Assembly (NCBI GenBank): GCA_937915545.1
Contig: CALGIJ010000041.1
Span: forward strand, 1 to 64,000
Origin: an uncultured Desulfobacterales bacterium
GTDB taxonomy: Bacteria; Desulfobacterota; Desulfobulbia; Desulfobulbales; Desulfocapsaceae
Reading direction: 5' to 3'
DNA: 64,000 bases
Shown piece after piece: positions 1 to 8,385 of this stretch (position 1 is the stretch's first letter; each line of letters starts with the position of its first letter). The translations under genes were made by a program, and so were the position numbers. The notes under the pieces were generated by a model. That model saw only the letters and a list, made by a program, of their open reading frames with translations, was not told where the DNA came from and did not search any database.

Positions 1-45
1 GAGATAAGCTAGTGACTGGAGTTCAGACGTGTGCTCTTCCGATCT
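1..45. other. Illumina TruSeq index adapter (non-genomic)
   Basis: Bases 12-45 match the Illumina multiplexing read-2 adapter, ending in GCTCTTCCGATCT. Bases 6-11 (AAGCTA) sit where the six-base index lies and match the index-10 primer as I know it. Bases 1-5 (GAGAT) are the end of the P7 primer. Genomic sequence begins at base 46. This is untrimmed library adapter at a contig end. Confidence 0.98.
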
Positions 46-990
46 AGGCTGGGCGGCGCCCGCTTCCGCGCCCCCGGCCGTCTTGGCGATCAGGCCGTCA
101 CGTCCGGCCTTCTGCAGTCCTTCGGCCTGGATCTTATGCACCTTGCCGTAGTGCTGGAGTTGCGACTGCTGAAGATAATAGGCATCTTCCCCGCCTTTGG
201 CGAGAGTATAGATGAGCTCGCCACCCTCCTTGCGCTGCACGGTGAAGCGCAGGGCCGGTTCCCCGGCGAAGAAGGGCGCCGCCGTCTCCGCCGCGACCAC
301 CGACTGCACGGTCAGCCCGCTGACCTTGGCCACCAGGTCGGCGGCGGCGGTGGCATCGGTCTTCTCCCCTTCCCCTAAGCCGTCGAGCTGCCACTCGGCG
401 CCGTTGCGGCGCAGGGTAAAGGTCGGGAAAACCAGGGCGGCGATGTCCTCTTCCTTGACGGCGAACATCTTCTTGTCGAGCCACTGGTCGGCGGCGGTCT
501 CCAGCTCGAAGGTGCTGAGGTTGACGCTGATCACCTCCTGCGAGCCGGCCTTGCGGGCGTGGATCTGACGGAAGCCGGGAGAGGTGCCGATATAGAGGTC
601 AGCGACCACCTTGTCGCCCTCGCGCAGCTCTACGTGGCGCTGGAAGAGGTCGTCGGCGACCTTGAAGCGCCTAGCGGCGCCTTCGCTGGTGGCCACCGGC
701 AGGCCCTGTTTGAGGCCCGCCAGTTTCTCCAGTAGGGCCTTGACCTGCTCGGCGCTGGCCGGAGCGTCGAAGGTGCCGGGCAGCGTCCAGCCCTTGTCGC
801 CCTTGACGAGGGTGATCGAGCCTTTGTTGTCGTCGGTGATGGTCAGCCCGGTGACCGCCTCGGCCTTGAAGGCGAAGAGGGGGCTGTCGGGCGGGGTCTG
901 TAGGGTGTCGTCGCCGCCGAAGTGAAGCGCCGCCGCCAGGACTATCTGCAAAGCCAGCAGGAGTCCTGCGGCCGGAATGATCTTTTTCAT
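46..990 (-). CDS. DUF4340 protein, 3' end lost at contig edge
   Basis: The frame opens with an N-terminal membrane anchor (KKIIPAAGLLLALQIVLAAAL) followed by a soluble region of repeated beta-rich segments such as SPLFAFKAEAVTGLTI. This is the DUF4340 pattern found beside GldA/F/G-type ABC transporters; its biochemical role is unknown. About 315 codons are present. ATG at 990 is preferred because GGGGAGGG lies 8 bases upstream. ATG at 996 would overlap the previous stop as ATGA. No stop codon occurs: the frame runs into the adapter and would encode the artefactual tail RSEEHTSELQS, so the natural C-terminus is missing. It is the third gene of the ABC operon and is probably cotranscribed. Confidence 0.85.
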
Positions 991-992
991 GT

Positions 993-3899
993 TCATACCC
1001 TCCCCATGCTCTGTTGCAGCAGGGCCAAAGACCGTCGTTCGCGTCCCCGCACCAGGCGCCGGCGCACCAGCCAGACCAGGAACAGGCCGAAGAAGGCCAG
1101 CCCGTAGTTGAGATATTCGAAAATGAGCTGCATGTCCCTGTTCATCGGCAGGAGCGGCCGCGAGAAGTGGCTGCGCCCGCGGATGGAGAGCAGGCCGCGG
1201 TCCTCCAGCGACCAGTCGATGCTGTTGGCGATGAGCTGCACCGGCGCCAGGTAGGCAGTGCCGGCGACCGTCGAGCCGATGCCGAGCAGGGTGTCGCTGA
1301 GGAAGGCGTTGGAAGAAAAGAGGATGATCCGGGCACTGTCGGCGGACTTGTCGAGTTGCCTGGTGACGACCCGCTTCTTCTCCGCCGGCGGCTGGCCGGG
1401 TGCCTGTTGCGGCGGCGCTTCGGAGCCTTCGCCAGCGTCCAGGGAAATGGGCGACTCCTTGCCGCTGAAGTATGAGGTGAACTCTCCCTCGACGGTCACG
1501 CCGAGCAGCTTCCGCCCCGGGTTGTCGCCGGCGGCGAAGCCCAGCTCGCCATGGGCGCGGAAGTTGGGCTGCACCCTGGTTTCACTCGAGGTCCAGCTCT
1601 TCGCCGAGCTCTCCAGCAGGCGCACCACCTTACGTCCCTTGTTCTTTTCGGCATCGACGGATATCGGCGAGGCCCAGTTCATGGTCAGTTGGGGCAGGCC
1701 GGCGAGGAGGCCGCTGTCGGCGTTCATCCCGTCCGGACGGATATCGACGAAATAGGGATAGTTGACGAGACGTGTTTCCTGCACGGTAAACCCGGCGACC
1801 TGGCGCTGCATCGGCACCGGGAAGGGGCTGTTCTGCGGGTCAAGGACCATCTCTTCCTCGACTTTGAGGCCAGCATGCTCGAGCCATTTCTCCAGGCCCG
1901 AGGCTTTCTTCTCCACGGTCAGGTCACGGCCCAGGCCTACGCTATAAGGGGCGCTGGCTATGACCACCGTGCCGCCGCGCATGAGGAACTGGTCGATGGC
2001 GAAGACCTGCTTATCGTTCATCGCCTCTGGGGCGACCACGAGGAGAAGGTCGCTCTCCTCGGGAACGTAGCCGTTTGCCAGGTCGGTGGGGGTGATGGTG
2101 TGCTCCTTGCTGAGCACGTCCTTGAGCACTTCGAAGGGCATGCCGCTGCCGGGCATGCCATACTGCGGCATCGGCGGCACCACTTTCGGGGTGCTGACCG
2201 CCACGGTCTTGCCGAAGCCGGCGGCAAAGCGTTTCAGGCCGGCCTCCAGCGAGCGTTTGAGGCTTTCCTTGCCGAGGTCTTCGGGCAGCGGCACCTCGAC
2301 CTTCCTCTCGCCGGAGGAGAGCACCATATAGTACCAGAAGGTGCGCTGGTCGAAGAGACTGGCCGCCATCGGCCTGAAACCGAAGTCCTTTTTAATGGTG
2401 GCGGCGACTTCGCCGCCGTTGGCATCGGGGTCGAGAAAACGGCTGGAAAAGCGTCCGCCACTTTCCTTCTCTATCTCGGCGAGGAGCGCGGCGAGATCCT
2501 TCTTCAGTTTCGCCAGCTCCTCGGGGAGCTTCTCGTCCGGGGACATATAGGCGGTGAACTGCACCTCCTTGGCGATGCCGGCAAAGAGGTCGCCCCCGCC
2601 CTGGTAGCCGTAAAGCACCTTCTTGATCGCCCGGGTGATGTCATACTCGGGGTTGCGCAGCTCGACGTCGATATCCGCCTCACCGCCGCTCTTGATCTCG
2701 ATGAGGTCGCGGAAGCTGAGGACCTCGAACTGGTCGCCATACTGGACGAGGATGTCGAAATAGGAGTTGGTCACCGCCGCCTGGTACTTGCTGGCGGTCT
2801 GGAAGGGCACCGGGCGGATGCCATATTTCTGCCCGGCCTCCTGCTCGAGTTCGGGATGCTCGACGGGGTCGATGAACTCGACCCGCACGCGGCTGCCGCC
2901 GGCGACCTTGTACTCCTGGAGCAGGTCGCGCAGGCGCGGCACCAGCGGCGCCAGCAGCGGGTGGGTCTGGGCGGAGAAATAGCCGCGCAGGAGCAGCGGC
3001 TCCTTGAGCTGGCCAAGGTAGTTGCGGGTCACTTCGGAGATCGAGTAGATGCCGCCCTGCGTCATGTCGGCGCGCAGCTTGCCGAGCGGGGCCAGCCAGA
3101 AATTGGCGGCGAGGAGGTTGGCGACGAGCAGGACGGTGGCCAGCTGCCAGCCCCGGTGATGGCCGTTACTCGGGTTGCCGGCCCAGCGCAGCTTCTCCAG
3201 GCCATAGATATTAAGGGTCAGGAAGATGCCGCACAGGCTCACGTAGTAGAAGAGGTCGCGCAGGTCGATGACGCCGCGGGTGATCGAGTCGAAGCGCGAC
3301 CCTGAGCCCAGGGACTGCAGCAGCTCGGCGCCGCGGTTGGCGAAAAAGGCGCTCAGCGTCTCCGAGCCGAGCAGGTAGAAGAAGGAGCATACCAGGACGG
3401 TGGCGATGAGGCTGACGATCTGGTTCTCCGACTTCGAGCTGACATAGAGGCCGATGGCGATATAAGCGGCGGCGAGAAAGACCGTGGCCAGGTAGCCACC
3501 GAGCACCGGGCCCCAGTCGAGCGGCCCCATCAGGCTGACGGTAATCGGCAGCGGCAGGGTAAGCAGCAGGGAAACGGCCACCAGGGCCAGGCAGGCGAGG
3601 AACTTGCCGAACACCAGGGCACAGGGCGGCGCCGGCGAGGTAAGCAGAAACTCCAGGGTGCCGGCGCGCCGCTCCTCGGCCCAGAGGCGCATGGTCACTG
3701 CCCCGGTGAGGAAGATGAGAAGGATCGGCATCCACTTGAAGAGCGGGCGCACCTCGGTGATATTGGCGGCGAAGAAGGTCTCCACCCAGAAGAAGATAAA
3801 CAGCGTCACGGCGAGGAAGACGCCGATGAAGATCAGGGCGATGGGTGAGCTGAAAAAGCCGTCGAATTCCTTTTTGGCGATGGTCAACAATGTCTTCAT
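993..3899 (-). CDS. Fused ABC-2 permease / GldG-type auxiliary protein
   Basis: The 968-residue protein joins two usually separate parts. Residues 1 to about 245 form an ABC-2 permease with six membrane segments (GldF-like, starting KTLLTIAKKEFDGFFSSPIA). A further membrane segment near 260-275 opens a long extracytoplasmic ABC_transp_aux (GldG-like) region. The C-terminus has one more membrane helix and a basic tail. Together with the adjacent ATPase it would form a Gld-type ABC exporter of unknown substrate; in Bacteroidetes the family is tied to gliding and secretion. ATG at 3899 fits better than 3905 because GGGAGG is then 7 bases upstream. It starts 12 bases after the ATPase gene and its stop abuts the DUF4340 start. 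Confidence 0.88.
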   Translation of the reverse strand: MKTLLTIAKKEFDGFFSSPIALIFIGVFLAVTLFIFFWVETFFAANITEVRPLFKWMPILLIFLTGAVTMRLWAEERRAGTLEFLLTSPAPPCALVFGKFLACLALVAVSLLLTLPLPITVSLMGPLDWGPVLGGYLATVFLAAAYIAIGLYVSSKSENQIVSLIATVLVCSFFYLLGSETLSAFFANRGAELLQSLGSGSRFDSITRGVIDLRDLFYYVSLCGIFLTLNIYGLEKLRWAGNPSNGHHRGWQLATVLLVANLLAANFWLAPLGKLRADMTQGGIYSISEVTRNYLGQLKEPLLLRGYFSAQTHPLLAPLVPRLRDLLQEYKVAGGSRVRVEFIDPVEHPELEQEAGQKYGIRPVPFQTASKYQAAVTNSYFDILVQYGDQFEVLSFRDLIEIKSGGEADIDVELRNPEYDITRAIKKVLYGYQGGGDLFAGIAKEVQFTAYMSPDEKLPEELAKLKKDLAALLAEIEKESGGRFSSRFLDPDANGGEVAATIKKDFGFRPMAASLFDQRTFWYYMVLSSGERKVEVPLPEDLGKESLKRSLEAGLKRFAAGFGKTVAVSTPKVVPPMPQYGMPGSGMPFEVLKDVLSKEHTITPTDLANGYVPEESDLLLVVAPEAMNDKQVFAIDQFLMRGGTVVIASAPYSVGLGRDLTVEKKASGLEKWLEHAGLKVEEEMVLDPQNSPFPVPMQRQVAGFTVQETRLVNYPYFVDIRPDGMNADSGLLAGLPQLTMNWASPISVDAEKNKGRKVVRLLESSAKSWTSSETRVQPNFRAHGELGFAAGDNPGRKLLGVTVEGEFTSYFSGKESPISLDAGEGSEAPPQQAPGQPPAEKKRVVTRQLDKSADSARIILFSSNAFLSDTLLGIGSTVAGTAYLAPVQLIANSIDWSLEDRGLLSIRGRSHFSRPLLPMNRDMQLIFEYLNYGLAFFGLFLVWLVRRRLVRGRERRSLALLQQSMGRV

Positions 3900-3911
3900 G
3901 GTCATTCCTCC

Positions 3912-4847
3912 CTATTGCCCGCTGATCTCGGCGAACACCGATTCCAGGGTCCTCGTCGCGAAACCGAGGGCATAGAGGCGCCAGCCCTGGGCATGGATGG
4001 CGCCGGCGACGAGGGCCGCCGCCTCGTCGGGCGCGGGTCCGTCGGCCAGGGCCAGGCTGTAGGTGTGGCCAGCCCCGCGCGCCGCGCCGTTTCGGGCCTG
4101 TTCCACCCCGGCAACCGCGGCGAGAGTGGCGAAGAACGGCAGGGCGACATCCGGGGCGGCGTCGACGGCCACCTGCAGCCGGGCCTCGCGGTTGAGGGCA
4201 TCGAGCCGCGAGTCGAGGGCCACCCTGCCGTCCTTGAGGATGATGACGCGGTCGCACACCGCCTGCACCTCCTGGAGGATATGGGTGGAGATGATGACCG
4301 TCGCCTTCTCGGCCAACATCCTGATCAGGCCGCGCATCTGCTGGATCTGATTGGGGTCGAGGCCGTTGGTCGGTTCGTCGAGGATGAGGATCGCCGGATC
4401 GTGGAGGATGGCCTGGGCGACCCCGGTGCGCTGGCGATAGCCGCGCGACAGGGTGGCGATGGGCCGGTTGGCCTTGTCGGCGAGTTCGGTGCGGGCGATG
4501 GCCGAGGCAATGGCCCGCGGCCGCTGCAAGGGATCGAGGCCATGCAGGGCGGCGGCATAGTCGAGGTAGGCGTAGACGGTCATCTCCGGGTAGACCGGGC
4601 AGTTTTCCGGGAGGTAGCCAATCTGTCGCTGGATGAGGCGGCGGTCGACGGCGACGTCGGTGCCATTGACGGTGATGGTACCGGAAGTCGGTTCGAGATA
4701 GCCGGTGATCATCTTCATGATCGTCGTCTTGCCGGCGCCGTTATGGCCGAGCAGACCGACGATCTCGCGCGGGGCGATGGTGAAGGAGACGTCGTCCACC
4801 GCCGCCACCTCGCCGTATCTTCTGGTTACCTTGTTGACACTGATCAT
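3912..4847 (-). CDS. ABC transporter ATP-binding protein (GldA-like)
   Basis: This 311-residue cytoplasmic ATPase drives the adjacent permease. It has the Walker A motif GHNGAGKTT, a Q-loop region (QIGYLPE), the variant signature LSRGYRQR and Walker B ILILDEPTNGLD. A C-terminal domain of about 90 residues is typical of the GldA/CcmA/NatA group. The start at MISVNKV (4847) is chosen because GGAG lies 8 bases upstream and the strand-1 ABC motif follows at once; an in-frame start at 4901 would add 18 unlikely residues. It is the first gene of the operon with the permease-GldG fusion and the DUF4340 gene. Confidence 0.92.
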   Translation of the reverse strand: MISVNKVTRRYGEVAAVDDVSFTIAPREIVGLLGHNGAGKTTIMKMITGYLEPTSGTITVNGTDVAVDRRLIQRQIGYLPENCPVYPEMTVYAYLDYAAALHGLDPLQRPRAIASAIARTELADKANRPIATLSRGYRQRTGVAQAILHDPAILILDEPTNGLDPNQIQQMRGLIRMLAEKATVIISTHILQEVQAVCDRVIILKDGRVALDSRLDALNREARLQVAVDAAPDVALPFFATLAAVAGVEQARNGAARGAGHTYSLALADGPAPDEAAALVAGAIHAQGWRLYALGFATRTLESVFAEISGQ

Positions 4848-5017
4848 TGTTCCAACTCCATGGTGAAATCTCGTTGGCGGGGGAAAAGGGCCCCCGGACA
4901 AAATACCGGCATCACGGCATCAGGCCGGGGCGAAACCGCAATCGGCACAAAAAGTAAAAACGGCAAGACGTATGTCAAGGGAAAAATAGGGAAAAGACGT
5001 CTCAGGCGGGTGGCTGA

Positions 5018-6871
5018 TCAGGGGTCGAACAGCGGCTTGAAGGATTTTTCGAGACTCTTGAGAAACATCCCCGGAAGGCTGCGCTGCAGGTCTCGCTGCA
5101 GCTCGAGCAGCTTGCCATGGCGCGGAGAAATGGCCAGGCCCTGCCGCACGTACTCGCGGCATTTGGCGCGGTTGAGTTCGCGGTAGGCCTCTTCGGCGAG
5201 CTCGGCATAGCGGTCGGCAATGCGCTCCAGGCCGCGGCTCGCCGTGGCGCTTGTGCCCTCGAGCTGCTCGATTTCCTTGTAATATTTATAGGCACAGTCA
5301 TTGGCCGGCGAGGTGAGGCGGTTCTCCGCCAGTGCCCGCTCGGCCTGGGCGACGAGACCTTCCACCGCCTCCTGCCGCAGTCGCTCCAGGCGCCGCTGGA
5401 GGAGGTTGAGCCGCTCGTTCTCGGCAAACACCGCCAGGCCGCGCTGCAGGTGCTCGGCAGCCTGGGCGAGACGGCCGGCGCGCATCGCCTGCTCGGCGGA
5501 GTCGGCATGGAGCGCGGCGATGGCAGCCATGCCGGCCAGGGCCTCGACGTGACCGGGACGCAGGGCAAGGACCTGGCGGTAACTGGCCACCGCCTCCTCG
5601 CCGCCGCCGATGCGCCCACGCTCGCTTACGGCGCGCTCGGCCCGGGCAAGCAGGCGGCTGATCGCCGCCTCCTCACCCTCCTCCGCTGCCTGGGCAGGAG
5701 GAGTCGGCGTCGGCCTGGCACTGGCGTCATGCTGCGAGGCCTGAGGAGAAGTGGGCACCGGCGGTGGCGCATCGGCCGAAGGGGCCTCGCGACGCATCGC
5801 GGCGGCCGTCCACAGCAGCACCGCGAGCACGGCGAGCAGCAGGGCGCCGGCCAGGCCGGGAAACAGCCAGCGCAGCCCTCCTCCTGAGGTCGAAACCCTC
5901 GGCAGCTGCCGTTCGTCTTTGGGGATGGCGATGGCCTGCACATCGTCGTCCAGTCCCACGGCCGGGGCCTCCGGCGCTCGCCCTCCCCTCCCGCCCTGGC
6001 CCTCGGGAAAGAGCCGGACGAGCAGTGCACTCAGCGCCGCGGCGTCGAAGCGATCGTCGATGGCATGGAGGCAGTCGGCGAGATCCTCGCCAATGCGGGC
6101 ATAGCCACGGTACCGATCCTCCCCCAAAATGGTGAGAAGGCGGCGAAGGACCGCCTGCAGCTGCGCCGGCAGTCCTGGCACCTGTCCCGCCGCTTCGCTC
6201 CCTGAAGCGGCAAAGCTTGAGATGCCGCCATCCAGGCTGCGCCCGGTGAGCATTTCGTAGAGGAGCACGCCGATGGCGAAGATATCCGCCCGGCAAGAAC
6301 GCTCCTCGCCGCCCGGCGGCACGGGGGATGCGACGGCGAGCCCACCGGCCCCCGCGCCGGCAACCGCAAAGCCGCTGATCTTGACCCTGCCGTCCCGGCA
6401 GACATAGACGCTGTCCCTGTCGAGGGCGCCATGGGCGATACCCAGCGGGCGCCCCTGGTCGTCCTGGCGCCCATGGGCATAATCCAAGGCGGCGCAGACC
6501 GCCCGGGCGATGAACAGCGCCGCGGCAGGCGGCAGGCCGCTGCCGGCCACTTGCGCCAGGAGGTCGCGCAGGCTGCAGCCGTCGAGGTATTCCATGACGA
6601 CATAGTGACCGGTGTCGCCGGCGCCGCAGTCGTAGACATCGACGATGTTCTCGTGGTGAAGGAGCGCGGCGAGCCGCGCCTCGCCGATGAAGCGGGCGAC
6701 GACTTCACCATCGCCCGCCACCTCTGGCAGCAGCTTCTTGACCGCCACCGTCCTGGCGAAGCCCTCGGTGCCGACCACGCGGGCGCGGAAGACCTCAACC
6801 TGGCCGGAGACGCCGAGAGACTCGAGCAGCTGGTATCGTTCACCCAGCGATTGCGGGAAGGTGCGCTTCAT
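5018..6871 (-). CDS. Membrane-anchored Ser/Thr pseudokinase with C-terminal helical repeats
   Basis: The 617-residue protein has a bacterial PknB-like kinase fold at residues 10-280, one membrane helix at about 335-357 and a helical, TPR-like periplasmic region of about 230 residues. The ATP-anchoring lysine (VAVK, K45) and the helix-C Glu (GEAR) remain. The catalytic loop HRDLKPxN is replaced by HGALDRDS (residues 147-154) and the DFG motif by GFA (167-169). The glycine loop is also weak (LGVSGQVEV). Catalytic Asp, Lys, Asn and metal-binding Asp are therefore all absent, which points to a non-catalytic sensor or scaffold. ATG at 6871 is chosen over an upstream TTG at 6892. It lies 170 bases upstream of the Gld-like ABC genes on the same strand. 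Confidence 0.85.
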   Translation of the reverse strand: MKRTFPQSLGERYQLLESLGVSGQVEVFRARVVGTEGFARTVAVKKLLPEVAGDGEVVARFIGEARLAALLHHENIVDVYDCGAGDTGHYVVMEYLDGCSLRDLLAQVAGSGLPPAAALFIARAVCAALDYAHGRQDDQGRPLGIAHGALDRDSVYVCRDGRVKISGFAVAGAGAGGLAVASPVPPGGEERSCRADIFAIGVLLYEMLTGRSLDGGISSFAASGSEAAGQVPGLPAQLQAVLRRLLTILGEDRYRGYARIGEDLADCLHAIDDRFDAAALSALLVRLFPEGQGGRGGRAPEAPAVGLDDDVQAIAIPKDERQLPRVSTSGGGLRWLFPGLAGALLLAVLAVLLWTAAAMRREAPSADAPPPVPTSPQASQHDASARPTPTPPAQAAEEGEEAAISRLLARAERAVSERGRIGGGEEAVASYRQVLALRPGHVEALAGMAAIAALHADSAEQAMRAGRLAQAAEHLQRGLAVFAENERLNLLQRRLERLRQEAVEGLVAQAERALAENRLTSPANDCAYKYYKEIEQLEGTSATASRGLERIADRYAELAEEAYRELNRAKCREYVRQGLAISPRHGKLLELQRDLQRSLPGMFLKSLEKSFKPLFDP

Positions 6872-7307
6872 GAAACCTGGCGATGACGGCAAAGTGTCTC
6901 TGGTTGCCCTGGGGAAGCCTGGCGGGGCGCGCGCCTGTCAGCACAGTCCGGGCCGATCGGCCGATTTTATGCTGCCGGCCACCCTGCCTTGTTGCTGGCG
7001 GCTTCCAGCGACAGCCGCCGGGCGCCTCCTCGGGGACTCAATAATAGCACAAATCCCTTGATTATCGAGGAGCAACTTCTTGGCGCGGGGGAAAAGGAAG
7101 TCCCGCCGGAGGTTCACCCCACTCTCGTCCTCAATTCCCCCAACACCGCGGAATAAAAGTTCAATACTGATGTCACGCTCGTGACAGCAGCCGACCGTTT
7201 CCGTCACGCCGGCGGAAAAGCTCTTTACAAGCGGCGGACAAATCCATTAAGTGTCAACAATCGTCGGTGGCCGCCGCCACCACACCACCCGAGGACGCCG
7301 GAGCCAC
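6872..7307. other. Divergent intergenic region
   Basis: This spacer separates the pseudokinase gene (leftward) from the response-regulator gene (rightward), so it should hold both promoters. I see no convincing -35/-10 pair, no tRNA, no long inverted repeat and no credible small gene. Confidence 0.5.
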
Positions 7308-8375
7308 ATGCAGCGTAAGATCCTTTTCGTCGATGACGACCCCATACTGCGCAGGGCGGTGCAGCTCGACCTGGAGAGCCTGCGCGAGCAGTTCGTCACC
7401 GTCGTCGCCGCCGACGGCTTCGAAGCGGTGAAAAAGTTGCAAAGCACGCCGTTTTCCCTGCTGGTCTGCGACCTCGTCATGCCGCGCATGGACGGCATCA
7501 GCCTCATCAACCATGTACGCGAAAACTACCCCGACATCCCGGTGATCGTCGTCTCCGGCGTCCCGGCGGAGAGGATGCGGCAGCTGGCGGAGGCACCAGA
7601 CATCCTCGCCTACATCACCAAGCCCTACCAGCCCGAAGACTTCGCTGCGGAGATCCTCGCCGCGCTGCGCCGCGAGGCCGAGGGCGGCATCATGTACGAT
7701 GTCTCCCCCGCCGTCTTCCTGCAGTTCGTCGAGATGGACGGCCGCACCTGCACCATCAGGGTGCTCGATAAAAGCGGGCGCCACGGCGGCATGCTCTACT
7801 TCATCGACGGCAATCTCGTCGACGCGCGCATCGACAACCTGCACGGCATGGACGCCGCCCTCAAGCTCTTCACCTGGGAGACGGTGACGCTCTTTCTGCG
7901 CAACGACTGCCCGCCACGGCCCAACGTCATCGACAGCGGCCTGCAGCCGATCATCATGAAGGCCGCCGGCATGCGCGACGAAGCCGACACCCCGGAGACG
8001 GTAGACCCGGACGAAGTCTTTACCGACCCCGACGACGCCGTCGAACGCCTCTTCCCGGGCGAGGGTGACGACGAGGCCGAGGGAGCGGCCGAGATCCTCG
8101 CCATGTTGCGCGACAGGGCCGGGTACCGTGGCCAGGCGGCCGATATCGTGGTGGGGAATGGGGCGGAGAAGGCCATCGCCAGTCTCCACTTGCTGGAGAA
8201 GAGCGCCGGGCTCGGCGAGTTCCGCGCCGGCCGTATCGAGGATGGCCGCTCCAGCAGGCTGCTCCTCGCCACCCCGCGCCCCGCCCTGGTCAGCGTGCCG
8301 ACCACGGAGGCGGAGCGCCTGCTCACTCTCCTCAAGGACAACAGCCGAAAAGGCGACGTCCGCTCACCGGCCTGA
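7308..8375 (+). CDS. Response regulator with DUF4388 (PATAN-like) output
   Basis: Residues 1-125 form a receiver domain. The acidic pocket is VDDD (9-11), the phospho-acceptor is D55 (VCDLVMPRMDG), the switch Ser is S83 and the conserved Lys is K105 (ITKPY). Residues about 130-230 match DUF4388 (SPAVFLQFVEMDGRTCTIRV, then GGMLYFIDGNLVDARI), a module of deltaproteobacterial and cyanobacterial signalling proteins without DNA-binding activity. The rest is acidic and unassigned. The start at MQRKILFVDDD is chosen because it directly opens the receiver fold and GGAG lies just upstream; an upstream GTG at 7251 would add 19 residues. It is convergent with the PilZ gene, only 10 bases apart. No cognate kinase is adjacent. 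Confidence 0.88.
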   Translation: MQRKILFVDDDPILRRAVQLDLESLREQFVTVVAADGFEAVKKLQSTPFSLLVCDLVMPRMDGISLINHVRENYPDIPVIVVSGVPAERMRQLAEAPDILAYITKPYQPEDFAAEILAALRREAEGGIMYDVSPAVFLQFVEMDGRTCTIRVLDKSGRHGGMLYFIDGNLVDARIDNLHGMDAALKLFTWETVTLFLRNDCPPRPNVIDSGLQPIIMKAAGMRDEADTPETVDPDEVFTDPDDAVERLFPGEGDDEAEGAAEILAMLRDRAGYRGQAADIVVGNGAEKAIASLHLLEKSAGLGEFRAGRIEDGRSSRLLLATPRPALVSVPTTEAERLLTLLKDNSRKGDVRSPA

Positions 8376-8385
8376 AGGAAAGCCG

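Noticed and set aside
1551..3305. Long open frame on the plus strand (584 codons)
   Set aside because: It is antisense to the permease-GldG gene; its His/Gly/Leu/Asp-rich translation is a shadow caused by high GC.
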